From positions 1 through 64,000 of the forward strand of contig JANYFE010000062.1 in NCBI GenBank assembly GCA_025362795.1: a stretch of 64,000 nt of DNA, read 5' to 3'. Positions 41,239 to 50,152 of this stretch are shown piece after piece (within the stretch, counting starts at the first letter, position 1; each line of letters begins with the position of its first letter). The notes beneath the pieces were generated by a model. That model saw only the letters and a list, made by a program, of their open reading frames with translations. It had not been told where the DNA came from and searched no databases. Position numbers and translations under genes: made by a program. The DNA is from Rhodobacterales bacterium (GTDB taxonomy: Bacteria > Pseudomonadota > Alphaproteobacteria > Rhodobacterales > Rhodobacteraceae).

Positions 41239-41809
41239 ATTCGCCCTGCGTCGCATCACTCTGCAAATCGAGGAAACGCTGCACGACGGTGGCGCGACCG
41301 GCACCGCTCGGCTGCGCGGCGCAATTCTCGCCGTGGTCAGAAACCCATTTTCAGGCCGATTTGAGCCTGATTTGCAACCCGCGATGGAGGATCTGAAGCC
41401 ACTCGGCCTAATGCTGACCGATCGTCTGATTGCGGCACTGGGTGGGCGTGACGGGATCGACGGCTATGGCAAAGGCGCAATGGTCGGCGCTGGTGGCGAG
41501 GCGGAACATGGTGCCTTGTGGCATGTCCCCGGCGGCTACGCGATGCGCGAACGGCTGGGTGAAAGTCGCGCCGTTGTGCCCTCAGCCATGAAAGTTGCCG
41601 CGATGGGGGCCAGCCTGGACATACCGCTGGGTCACATCAACGCCGCTTATGTCCGCAGTCACTTTGACGCGATAACCGTGACGATTCCTGATGCCCCGCG
41701 CAGCGATGAGATCGTCTTTGCGCTGGCCATGTCGAAAGGCGGCCGCATCCACAGCCGGATGGGCGGGCTGGAGGTGTGGCAGGTGAAGGGTGAGGATGGG
41801 TTGCGCTGA
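41231..41809 (+). CDS. DUF1185 ('amino acid synthesis') family protein
   Basis: A 192-residue protein of the DUF1185 family, called 'amino acid synthesis protein' in databases without proven function. Recognisable regions: FALRRITLQIEETLHDGG, RGAILAVVRNPFSGRFEPDL (about 30-49), YGKGAMVGAGGEAEHGALWH and GHINAAYVRSHFDAITVTIP. The ATG at 41231 overlaps the UPF0280 stop by 8 bases. These proteins recur next to molybdenum hydroxylases and HyuAB, suggesting a role with cyclic amides; possibly an enzyme in the same pathway. Confidence 0.72.
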   Translation: MPEFALRRITLQIEETLHDGGATGTARLRGAILAVVRNPFSGRFEPDLQPAMEDLKPLGLMLTDRLIAALGGRDGIDGYGKGAMVGAGGEAEHGALWHVPGGYAMRERLGESRAVVPSAMKVAAMGASLDIPLGHINAAYVRSHFDAITVTIPDAPRSDEIVFALAMSKGGRIHSRMGGLEVWQVKGEDGLR

Positions 41810-43839
41810 TGGCAGGGCTGGTGGCAGGCGTCGATGTCGGCGGCACATTCACCGACTTGATGATTCTGGACCCGGCCAGCGGTGACGTGCGCATTGCCAA
41901 GGTGCCGACCACCCTGCCAAATCAGGCTGCTGGCGTCATAGCGGCTTTCGAGACAGCCGGCGCCGACCTTGGCGATATCGACCTGATCATCCACGGCACA
42001 ACCACCACGACCAATGCTGTGCTGGAACGCGCCCTGTGCCGCACCGGCCTGATCACCACGGCTGGTTTCCGCGACGTTCTGGAACTTGGCCGCCGCACCC
42101 GCCCGCAGGCCTATGGCATGACGGGGCGCTTTCGCCCGGTAATTCCCCGCGATCTGCGGTTGGAGGTGCCCGAACGTATGGATGCTTTGGGCCGTGTAGT
42201 AACTGAATTGAATGAAGCGGCCCTTCGCATCGCGGTGAAACGCCTGGTTGACGCTGGCTGCGAAAGCCTGGTGATCCATTTTCTGCATGCCTATGCCAAT
42301 CCCGCCCACGAACTCCGCGCCGCGCGGATCGCCGCAGAGATTTGGCCCAATCCCTACATCACAATGGGCCATGCCCTGCTGTCTGAAAGCCGCGAGTTTG
42401 AACGCGGGGTGACGGCTGCCGTCAACGCCTCCGTCCAACCGCTGCTGGAACGCTACGTGACCCGGCTGGCGACCGAATTGCGCAGCCGCGGCTATAAAAA
42501 CGGGCTGCTGGTGATGAACGGCAATGGCGGTATGGTCGCTGCCGACAAAGTCGCCCGAGAGGCGGTCAAATCGGTGATGTCTGGCCCGGCCTCCGGCGTC
42601 ATGGCAGCGGTCGCAGTTGGGCGGCGCGCAGGGATGAACAACCTTTTGACCTATGACATGGGTGGCACGTCAACGGATGTGGCCATGATCCGCGATGGCC
42701 GTGCCCCGGTTTCGAATGAGATCGAAATCGAGTATGCCATGCCGATCCACGTGCCGATGGTCGATGTGCGAACCGTTGGCGCCGGGGGCGGGTCGATTGC
42801 CCGGGTCGACGCGGGGGGTATGTTGCGGGTCGGGCCGGAAAGCGCAGGGTCTTACCCCGGCCCAGTCTGCTACGGCCGTGGCGGCCTGTTTGTGACGATT
42901 TCTGACGCGAACCTGATTTTGGGCCGCTTGCCTGCCAGCCGGTTTGGCGTGGCGGCGCAGGCGGCGCGGGACGCGATGGCGACGCAGATTGCTCACCCCT
43001 TGGGCCTGTCGCTTGAACGGGCGGCAGAGGCGGTGATCCGCATCGCCAACACCCAGATGGCCGGCGCCGTGCGCATGGTCTCCATCTCTATGGGCGCCGA
43101 TCCGCGGGATTTCGCGCTGTTCGCTTTTGGCGGTGCCGGGCCGTTGCATGCAGTCGCCTTGGCACGCGAACTGGCGGTGCCGCGGGTGCTGCTGCCCGCC
43201 CGCCCCGGTATCACCAATGCGCTTGGCTGTGTCGTCGCCGATTTGCGGCACGATTTCGTGCGTACCCTGAACCGGCCCCTCGACACGGCTGACATTGCGC
43301 AGGTTCACGCCATTCTCGCCGGTCAGAACACCGAAGGTCGCGCGTTGATCGGGGCCGAAAAGATCACGCTGACCGGGATCGAGGCAGAGTTTTCCGCCGA
43401 TATGCAGTTCATCGGCCAGACCCATCTGCTGCGCATCGCGCTGCCGCATGCCACACCGACCCGCGAACAGCTGCAATCCCTGTTCGAGGCCGCCTATCAC
43501 GCCCGGTTCAAGGTCGATCTGCCAGAGGTCCGCGCCAACCTGGTCAATCTCAACTGCTCGGTGATCGGGCGGCGGCCGGAACTGGATTTGGCGCGGTTGA
43601 TCGCGCCTTTGGGCCGATTAGAGAATTTTTCTGTGCGGGAAACTCGCGATGTGTGGTTTGGGGAGTGGCTAAAAACTCCGGTGTACTGGCGGGATCAACT
43701 GCCGCTGCACCTGTCGCTGACCGGACCCGCTGTCATCGAGCAAATGGATACGACGACGCTGGTTGAACCCGGCTGCACTGTCACTTCGGATGCCGATGGC
43801 AACCTGATTATTACGGTGCCTTATGCCCACAATACCTGA
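41809..43839 (+). CDS. hyuA: Hydantoinase/oxoprolinase subunit A (HyuA type)
   Basis: ATP-binding subunit of an ATP-dependent cyclic-amide hydrolase (5-oxoprolinase/N-methylhydantoinase family). The 676-residue protein has the actin-like phosphate loop GVDVGGTFTDLMIL at about 8-21, the HGTTTTTNAVLERAL segment, MSGPASGVMAA and DMGGTSTDVA, all typical of the family. Stop-start overlap with DUF1185 (TGATG) and a 17-base overlap with hyuB. Here it probably phosphorylates and opens the lactam made by the upstream enzymes. Confidence 0.9.
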   Translation: MAGLVAGVDVGGTFTDLMILDPASGDVRIAKVPTTLPNQAAGVIAAFETAGADLGDIDLIIHGTTTTTNAVLERALCRTGLITTAGFRDVLELGRRTRPQAYGMTGRFRPVIPRDLRLEVPERMDALGRVVTELNEAALRIAVKRLVDAGCESLVIHFLHAYANPAHELRAARIAAEIWPNPYITMGHALLSESREFERGVTAAVNASVQPLLERYVTRLATELRSRGYKNGLLVMNGNGGMVAADKVAREAVKSVMSGPASGVMAAVAVGRRAGMNNLLTYDMGGTSTDVAMIRDGRAPVSNEIEIEYAMPIHVPMVDVRTVGAGGGSIARVDAGGMLRVGPESAGSYPGPVCYGRGGLFVTISDANLILGRLPASRFGVAAQAARDAMATQIAHPLGLSLERAAEAVIRIANTQMAGAVRMVSISMGADPRDFALFAFGGAGPLHAVALARELAVPRVLLPARPGITNALGCVVADLRHDFVRTLNRPLDTADIAQVHAILAGQNTEGRALIGAEKITLTGIEAEFSADMQFIGQTHLLRIALPHATPTREQLQSLFEAAYHARFKVDLPEVRANLVNLNCSVIGRRPELDLARLIAPLGRLENFSVRETRDVWFGEWLKTPVYWRDQLPLHLSLTGPAVIEQMDTTTLVEPGCTVTSDADGNLIITVPYAHNT

Positions 43840-45517
43840 AATCGACCCCGTCACCCTTGCCGTTGTTCAGGCCGGATTGCAGCAGGTCTGCGACGAGATG
43901 GATCTGACCTTTTCCCGCGCCGCCTTTTCCCCGGTGATTGCCGAGGCGAATGACCGCTCGGATGGCATCTACGCTGCCGAGGATGGTGCACTTATCGCCC
44001 AAGGCTCGCAGGGTCTGCCGGTGTTCGTCGGCATCATGCAGTTTTCGACGCGAACCATCATCGCGCGCATTACCTCTGGCGAAACCGCTGCCCCGGAGCC
44101 GGGCGACATCTATATCGTCAATGACCCCTATCTGGGCGGCACCCATCTGATGGATGTGCGCTTTGCCATGCCTTTCTGGCGCGATGGCCGGATTTTTTGC
44201 TGGCTGTCCAACACCGGCCATTGGCCAGATATCGGTGGCGCGGTTCCGGGCGGTTTCTCGGCCAGTGCAACCAGTGCAGAGCAGGAAGGCCTGCGCTTGC
44301 CGCCGGTGAAACTGTTCAAGAAAGGCGTGATGGACCGCGAGATCTGGGACATCATCCGGTCCAACATTCGTGTCTCTGAACAGCGCATTGGTGACGTCAA
44401 AGCGCAGGCTTCGGCGCTGCTGGTCGGTGCGGAACGGTTGGGGGCGCTGCTAGACCGCTACGGCGACGTGACGGTACAGGCGGTGATTGGCGAGATGCGC
44501 AGGCTTGCCGCGCGGCAGATGCGGGCAATGATTGCGCTGATCCCGCCAGGTCCGTTCCACGCCCGCGCTTATGTGGACAGCGACGGTGTTGTGAACACGC
44601 CGCTGACAATCGCCTTGACGGTCGAGCGCCGCGATGACGCCCTGCACTTTGACTTCACCGGTTCGTCGTTGCCCTGTGCTGGTCCGATGAATTCGGTCCG
44701 CGCGACAACCCTGTCGTCGGTTTACCTTGCCATGCGCCACATCTTTCCGGACGTCCCCATTTCTGCGGGCGCGTTCGAGCCGCTTTTGGTCAAGGGGATC
44801 GCTGGCACCTTTCTGGATGCCCACTATCCGCGACCGGTGTCGGGGTGTGCGGCCGAGGTCAGCCAGCGTATTGCCGAGGCAGTTTTTGCCGCATTGGTGC
44901 AGGCCCTGCCCGACCGGGTGACAGCTGCTCCCGCCGGCACCAGCGGCAACTTTGGTCTGGGCGGTTTCGATCCCGAAAAGCAGCAGGACTTCGTGATGTA
45001 TCAGATCTCAGGCGGCGGCTACGGCGGCAATGCCTACCAAGACGGGCTGTCGAACGGCTGTTCCACCATCGGCATTTCCAAAGCCCCCCCGGTCGAGATC
45101 ATGGAACAGAATTTTCCGATCCTGTATCGCCGCTATGCCCTGCACGAAGGCTCTGGCGGCGCGGGCCGGCATCGCGGCGGCTTTGGGCTGGATTACGAAA
45201 TCGAGCTGTTGCGCGGCAGTGCGCGTGCCAGTTTCGTCATGGATCACGGGCGCACGGGGCCGTTGGGCGCTTTGGGCGGTCACGACGGTGCGCTGAACCG
45301 GGTCGAAGTCACGCGCGACGGGCAGGTCATGGTGCCGGAACATCTGTCCAAGGCGCAGGACATCGTACTGCAGCCCGGCGACCGGGTCAGGGTACGCACG
45401 CCGGGCGGGGGCGGTTATGGCGATCCGGCCAAGCGTGATCCGGATCTGATTGCCGAAGACCTGCGGCTCGGGCGCTATAGCGCCGAACAGAGCCGTATTT
45501 TGTTCGGAAAATCTTAA
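43823..45517 (+). CDS. hyuB: Hydantoinase/oxoprolinase subunit B (HyuB type)
   Basis: Partner subunit of HyuA, 564 residues. Family motifs: PVTLAVVQAGLQQVCDEMDL (about 7-26), RAAFSPVIAEANDRSDGIYA, GDIYIVNDPYLGGTHLMDV and SNTGHWPDIGG, with the C-terminal HyuB pattern LYRRYALHEGSGGAGRHRGG and VRTPGGGGYGDP. Last gene of the operon; its stop shares TTAA (45514-45517) with the stop of the convergent hexosaminidase gene. Confidence 0.9.
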   Translation: MPTIPEIDPVTLAVVQAGLQQVCDEMDLTFSRAAFSPVIAEANDRSDGIYAAEDGALIAQGSQGLPVFVGIMQFSTRTIIARITSGETAAPEPGDIYIVNDPYLGGTHLMDVRFAMPFWRDGRIFCWLSNTGHWPDIGGAVPGGFSASATSAEQEGLRLPPVKLFKKGVMDREIWDIIRSNIRVSEQRIGDVKAQASALLVGAERLGALLDRYGDVTVQAVIGEMRRLAARQMRAMIALIPPGPFHARAYVDSDGVVNTPLTIALTVERRDDALHFDFTGSSLPCAGPMNSVRATTLSSVYLAMRHIFPDVPISAGAFEPLLVKGIAGTFLDAHYPRPVSGCAAEVSQRIAEAVFAALVQALPDRVTAAPAGTSGNFGLGGFDPEKQQDFVMYQISGGGYGGNAYQDGLSNGCSTIGISKAPPVEIMEQNFPILYRRYALHEGSGGAGRHRGGFGLDYEIELLRGSARASFVMDHGRTGPLGALGGHDGALNRVEVTRDGQVMVPEHLSKAQDIVLQPGDRVRVRTPGGGGYGDPAKRDPDLIAEDLRLGRYSAEQSRILFGKS

Positions 45518-47349
45518 GCGCCCTTGTGCCGTTGCCAGCCAATCCGGTCGAACACGGGACCATAGTCTTGCGCCAATGCCCGCAAAGCCGGCCCGTCCAC
45601 CGCGTCGTTCATATCCCAGGCCTTGTTTGCCATCCCCAGAATACGAGGCGCCAGCATCGGTTCCATTTCGCCATCTATCGTGGTGAATTCTGACCAGAAA
45701 CATCCCTGCACGCCGATGATCTTATGCGCCACATCTTCGGCCCCTTTCGGCACCGGTTTCCAGTTCACCACCTCTTCCAATGCGATTGTAGCGGCCCAAG
45801 TCGCCCCCCAGTCGCCCAAATCCCGGCTGTGCGCCATGTCGAAATACACCTGCTGCGCCGGGCACATCACCACTTCATAGCCGCGCCGGGCCGCCTCGAC
45901 ACCCGCGCCTTGCCCGGTCCACGAAAACAGCAGCGCATCGTGGCCCAAACCGCCGTTACTGCCCTTGGTCGCTTCTTCCCACGCAGCCGAACGGATGCCG
46001 TGCGCCTGCAAATACCCGGCCAGCCGCGCCATCAACCAGCCCTGCACATCGTCGCGGTCCGCCAACCCATGTTCGGCCTTGAGCGCGGCCACACCGGGGG
46101 AACCGGACCAAGCGTTGGGCGGCAGTTCGTCGCAGCCGATATGCAGGATGCCGAACGGGAACAGCCCCGCCACTTCCAGTGAAAGTGGCTCTATCAATGC
46201 CCAAGTTGCAGGCATCGCCGGGTTCAGGATGTTCTGGCCATAGCCCTGAACGCTCAATTCGCCGCCATTGTCACCCGGATCGCGCATACCCTGATGCGCT
46301 ATGTTCAGCGCGAAGGCATGGGCGGGCAACTCGATCTCTGGCATGACCTCGATGTTCAGCTCCTTTGCCCGCGCCAGAACCCTGGCGACATCGGCCCGCG
46401 AATAACTGCCCCCCGCCTTGATACCACCGCCAAACACCCCCGGCACCACCTGGCCTTCACCGCGGAACGCCGTCTGCTTCCAGATATTCGGCGCGCAATC
46501 AACCTCCAGCCGGAACGCCTCGTCGTCCGAAAAATGCCAGTGAAATCGGTTGAGTTTCAGCAGTGCCATTAGGTCCAGCAGGCGCAGAATGGTGGCGACA
46601 CTGTAGAAGTGCCGGGCGCAATCCAGATGCTGACCCCGCCAGCCAAAGCGCGGTGCATCGGTGATTGTGCCGCAGGGCAGGCTTCCGGCATAGGTCTCCC
46701 GCAGATTCAACAGGGTGATTGCGGCACTGAACAGCCCGAAATCATCCACGGCGGCCACCGTGACACCGCTGGTCGCAAGGGTCAGAACATATGCCCCCGG
46801 GACAAGGCTTGTATCCCGCGTCGCTTTCACCGGCAAACCACCGGCCGCGGTCAGCGCGGTCAAACCCAGCCGCGTTGCCAACACCGTCACCGCCAGAAAA
46901 TTGGCATCGTCACAGGCAAGACCACCGACTTCGACGCGCCCCGCCGCAGGTTGCCATTTGGTCGGCTGCGGGATCAGCTTCAGGCCGGCAAACTGCGGCA
47001 CCACCTTGGGCGGCGCACTGTCGACCCGCACCCCATTTTCCAAAAACGGCAGGGCAACCGGCCCGGTTTTGGTCCGCAGATACGCCCCCAATGGCAACCA
47101 CGCGCGATTGCGGGGCATATAGTTGGTTTCCTCATGCGCCAAAACAAAGGTCACGCAGCCCTGCGCCGGAATGTTCGGCAGCGCCACTTCCAGATAACCT
47201 GCAACCCGGCGCACCAGCGTCCCGCCACGGACCACTTTTGATACAGCCATCAGCGAGCAACAGAAAACGGGCGCTGGAATCGCAATATCAGAGCCAATTT
47301 CGCAGTGTATCTCGGCGCCGTCGATCCGGACGCTAAAGGTCAGGGCCAT
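45514..47349 (-). CDS. Beta-N-acetylhexosaminidase, GH20, cytoplasmic
   Basis: Releases terminal GlcNAc/GalNAc from short oligosaccharides. The 611-residue protein has an N-terminal beta region, the GH20 TIM barrel from about 265 (RHFYSVATILRLLDLMALLK, NRFHWHFSDDEAFRLE) and the catalytic Asp-Glu pair in HIGCDE at about 401-406. The substrate-assisted mechanism of GH20 uses this pair. No signal peptide: the start at 47349 (MALTFSVRIDG) gives a cytosolic enzyme, so it should act on imported disaccharides. It follows the GntR gene by 4 bases. Confidence 0.88.
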   Translation of the reverse strand: MALTFSVRIDGAEIHCEIGSDIAIPAPVFCCSLMAVSKVVRGGTLVRRVAGYLEVALPNIPAQGCVTFVLAHEETNYMPRNRAWLPLGAYLRTKTGPVALPFLENGVRVDSAPPKVVPQFAGLKLIPQPTKWQPAAGRVEVGGLACDDANFLAVTVLATRLGLTALTAAGGLPVKATRDTSLVPGAYVLTLATSGVTVAAVDDFGLFSAAITLLNLRETYAGSLPCGTITDAPRFGWRGQHLDCARHFYSVATILRLLDLMALLKLNRFHWHFSDDEAFRLEVDCAPNIWKQTAFRGEGQVVPGVFGGGIKAGGSYSRADVARVLARAKELNIEVMPEIELPAHAFALNIAHQGMRDPGDNGGELSVQGYGQNILNPAMPATWALIEPLSLEVAGLFPFGILHIGCDELPPNAWSGSPGVAALKAEHGLADRDDVQGWLMARLAGYLQAHGIRSAAWEEATKGSNGGLGHDALLFSWTGQGAGVEAARRGYEVVMCPAQQVYFDMAHSRDLGDWGATWAATIALEEVVNWKPVPKGAEDVAHKIIGVQGCFWSEFTTIDGEMEPMLAPRILGMANKAWDMNDAVDGPALRALAQDYGPVFDRIGWQRHKGA

Positions 47350-47353
47350 GGTT

Positions 47354-48115
47354 TTACTCCAATCGCAATTCGGCAACGAAATCGTAGATGTCGGACCGGT
47401 ACAGGCCCCGCGTGAACTCGATTGGGCGGCCAGAGGGCAGATAGGCGGTGCGGTCGATCCGTAGCACCGCCACACCATCCGGCAGATGCAGCAGCTGGCC
47501 ATCTGCCGCGGTCACATTCAGCGCCGTTATCCGCTGGACAGCCCGCGTCGGCGCATTGCCCCGTGCCCGCAGCACGTCATACAGTGAGGTTTCGACCCGT
47601 TCGGGATCGTCCAGAATGTCTTGCGGCAGCGATGACCATTCCAGCGCCATTGGCACACCATCGGCGCTGCGCAAGCGATCAACCCGAGCCACCCGGTCAG
47701 ATCCTGCCAGCCCCAGTGCCATCTGCTCGTCCGGGCTGGGCAGGAACAGCCCGCGTCGCAGGATTTGCGAGGTCGAGGTTTTGCCGCGCTGGCGCATGTA
47801 CTCGGTAAACGACAACAACGCCGACAGCGAGTGCACCAGTTTTGGCGGCTGCGGCCGCACGAACGTGCCCGCACCGCGCCGTTGCTCCAGCTGCCCCTCC
47901 GCCACCAGCTGCGCCACGGCCTTGCGCACTGTCACCCGGCTGACATCGGCGAGTTCGGCAAGGTCGCGCTCGGGCGGCAATTGCGCATCGTTTTCCAGCA
48001 CGCCCGACCCGATGGCAGCGGCGATATGACGGTACAACTGCACATAACGCGGCCCGCGACCGGCGCGATACCAATGGTCGGGGGCATAGATTTGCGCTGT
48101 CTTTGCCTGTGTCAT
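47354..48115 (-). CDS. GntR-family (HutC/NagR-type) transcriptional regulator
   Basis: A 253-residue regulator with an N-terminal winged helix (LPPERDLAELADVSRVTVRK, AVAQLVAEGQLEQRRGAGTF, about 41-85) and a C-terminal UTRA ligand domain (RVDRLRSADGVPMALEWSSL; VAVLRIDRTAYLPSGRPIEF). In the NagR/DasR branch UTRA binds phosphorylated amino sugars. It is divergent from the importer operon and co-transcribed with the GH20 gene, so it most likely represses the whole locus until amino sugar arrives. Confidence 0.88.
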   Translation of the reverse strand: MTQAKTAQIYAPDHWYRAGRGPRYVQLYRHIAAAIGSGVLENDAQLPPERDLAELADVSRVTVRKAVAQLVAEGQLEQRRGAGTFVRPQPPKLVHSLSALLSFTEYMRQRGKTSTSQILRRGLFLPSPDEQMALGLAGSDRVARVDRLRSADGVPMALEWSSLPQDILDDPERVETSLYDVLRARGNAPTRAVQRITALNVTAADGQLLHLPDGVAVLRIDRTAYLPSGRPIEFTRGLYRSDIYDFVAELRLE

Positions 48116-48125
48116 GGGCTCGCCG

Positions 48126-48134
48126 ATTGGTATT
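48126..48134. promoter_or_regulatory. ATTGGTATT element 1 (candidate GntR half-site)
   Basis: ATTGGTATT, 11 bases upstream of the gntR start. It resembles the left half (TGGTAT) of NagR/DasR operators, whose right half would be a diverged complement. An identical element is at 48230. Binding here could autoregulate gntR. Confidence 0.35.
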
Positions 48135-48229
48135 GTTTTTCGCAGTCAAACCAGACCACTTCGCCCAGAAGGCACCGGATCAGTCCCAAAAACAAGCGAA
48201 AAATGAAGGGTCTATGCGAATTTTCAAAT

Positions 48230-48238
48230 ATTGGTATT
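48230..48238. promoter_or_regulatory. ATTGGTATT element 2 (candidate GntR half-site)
   Basis: Second exact ATTGGTATT in the 213-base divergent region, 90 bases before the permease start, followed by an AT-rich stretch (to about 48260) that probably holds the promoter of the importer operon. The exact nine-base repeat in so short a gap is what suggests an operator pair. Confidence 0.4.
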
Positions 48239-48328
48239 ATGTAGGTAGTAAAATTTTTTGAACTTGCTAACCTAAAGCGATACAGATTCGGTCCCACCAG
48301 AAGACCGGACGATACCGCTGGGGGTTGC

Positions 48329-49261
48329 ATGGTTGATATTGCCGAACGACAGCCGAATGCCGTCACAATGGCCAAGCGGCGTGGTCTTTCCGAAGCATGG
48401 TTTGCCTGGCTTCTGATCCTGCCCGCCCTGGCCTTCATCGGTGTCATCGTCGCCTGGCCGCTGCTGGAAACCATCCGCCTGTCGTTCACCAATGCCGATC
48501 TTGGCGGCGAAAGCTGGGTTGGGTTGGCAAATTACCAAAAGCTGCTGTCCACCCCCAAATTCTACGAAATCGTCGGGCGCACATTCTTCTGGATGGTCCT
48601 GTCGGTTAGCTTCAAGATGATCATGGGCCTGATTGGCGCGACATTGCTGAACGCTGCCGTGCCGGGCCGGGCCTTGTTCCGCATGCTGATCATGCCACCG
48701 TGGATCATCCCGATCGCGATTGGCTGTATCGGCTGGTTGTGGCTCTATAACGGCCAATTCGGCTTTTTGGCCGGCATGTCCCAACGCATCGGCATCCTTA
48801 ACGGACCGTTCGAATTCCTGGCCTACCGCAATTCAGCCTTCTATTCCGCCATCGTCACCGATGTCTGGGTCGGAACCCCGATGGTCAGCCTGTTCTTCCT
48901 CGCCGCCATGCAGGGCGTCAGCCGCGATCTGTACGAGGCGGCCTGGGTCGATGGCGCCAGCCGCTGGTACCGCTTCCGCCGCATCACCATTCCGCAAATC
49001 ATGCCGGTGATCGTGTCCATGGCACTGCTGTCCGCGATCTGGACCTTCAACAGCTTTGAAATCATCTGGATCTTGACCCAAGGCGGCCCGCGCGGTGGCA
49101 CCACCACCATGATCATCGACACCTACAAAACCGCCATCGGCAATTTCAAATTCGGCGATGGCGCTGCCCGTGCCGTGGCGATCGTGGTGATCCTGGGCCT
49201 GTTCTCTCTGTTGTACATGGGGCTGCTTAACCGTGTGAATAAACATTATGGGGTGAAGTAA
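48329..49261 (+). CDS. ABC sugar transporter permease (MalF type)
   Basis: Inner-membrane permease of a carbohydrate uptake (CUT1) system, 310 residues with six hydrophobic segments, beginning WFAWLLILPALAFIGVIVAW. The EAA loop that contacts the ATPase is EAAWVDGASRWYRFRRITIP at about 209-228. GGGGG lies before the ATG. It is followed after one base by the second permease. Context (GH20, NagA, ROK) points to N-acetylglucosamine or chitobiose as cargo. Confidence 0.92.
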   Translation: MVDIAERQPNAVTMAKRRGLSEAWFAWLLILPALAFIGVIVAWPLLETIRLSFTNADLGGESWVGLANYQKLLSTPKFYEIVGRTFFWMVLSVSFKMIMGLIGATLLNAAVPGRALFRMLIMPPWIIPIAIGCIGWLWLYNGQFGFLAGMSQRIGILNGPFEFLAYRNSAFYSAIVTDVWVGTPMVSLFFLAAMQGVSRDLYEAAWVDGASRWYRFRRITIPQIMPVIVSMALLSAIWTFNSFEIIWILTQGGPRGGTTTMIIDTYKTAIGNFKFGDGAARAVAIVVILGLFSLLYMGLLNRVNKHYGVK

Positions 49262-49262
49262 G

Positions 49263-50108
49263 ATGCTGATGGACCGCTATACCCTGCTGCAAAAGATCGG
49301 GATCTACGCTGCCATCTTCCTGTTCCTGTCGTTCATCTTGCTGCCCTTTGCCGAAATGTTCCGCACCAGCCTGTCTCCGATGAGTCACCTGTTCCATTCG
49401 CCCTACGAAATCTGGACGACCGAGTTTTCGTTCGAGGCCTATTCCAAGATGTGGGAAAAGGTGCCGCTGCTCGGCCGCTATATCTGGAACTCGATCTACA
49501 TCGCCACGATGGTGACGACGATCACGATGGTTTTCGTGGTTCCCGCCGCCTATGCGTACGCCCGGCTTGATTTTCCGTTCAAGGCGCTGTCACTCGGCAC
49601 CTTTCTGGCCGTCAACATGTTCACCGGCGCGGTGCTGCTGATCCCGCTCTACCGCATCATGCGGACTTTGGGCCTGTTGAACACGTATTGGGCGATGATC
49701 ATCCCTGGCGTGGCGTTCCTGATCCCCACCGGCATCTGGCTGCTGCGCGGCTATCTGGAGAAAATCCCGAAAGAGCTGGAAGAGGCCGCGTTCGTCGATG
49801 GTGCCAGCCGCATGTATACCCTGCGCCGGGTCGTGTTGCCGCTGGCCGTGCCGGGGCTGATCGTGGTCGGGGTGTCGGTGTTCATCGGCGCCTATGCCCA
49901 GCAATATCTGTTCGCCATCACCTTCAACCAGATCCCGGAACTGCAACCGCTGCCGGCCGGGCTGAACCAGTTCATCGGCTATCAGTCGGTGGAATGGAAC
50001 CAGATGATGGCCGCTGCCCTGACCGGTATCCTGCCCGTCATGGTCGTGTTCCTGTTCTTACAGAAATACCTCGTGGCTGGCCTGACCGCCGGCGCGATCA
50101 AAGAGTGA
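49263..50108 (+). CDS. ABC sugar transporter permease (MalG type)
   Basis: Second CUT1 permease, 281 residues and six membrane segments, with the EAA loop EAAFVDGASRMYTLRRVVLP at about 178-197. It forms a heterodimer with the preceding permease. The last residues (LVAGLTAGAIKE) match the usual MalG-type C-terminus that touches the ATPase. Confidence 0.92.
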   Translation: MLMDRYTLLQKIGIYAAIFLFLSFILLPFAEMFRTSLSPMSHLFHSPYEIWTTEFSFEAYSKMWEKVPLLGRYIWNSIYIATMVTTITMVFVVPAAYAYARLDFPFKALSLGTFLAVNMFTGAVLLIPLYRIMRTLGLLNTYWAMIIPGVAFLIPTGIWLLRGYLEKIPKELEEAAFVDGASRMYTLRRVVLPLAVPGLIVVGVSVFIGAYAQQYLFAITFNQIPELQPLPAGLNQFIGYQSVEWNQMMAAALTGILPVMVVFLFLQKYLVAGLTAGAIKE

Positions 50109-50152
50109 CCCACCCCCGAACCAAAGAAACGAACCAAACAAGGGAGACTACA

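Noticed and set aside
49688..50152. Upstream extension of the sugar-binding protein frame
   Set aside because: Lies within the permease gene; the signal peptide and AGGGAGAC site place the start at 50153.
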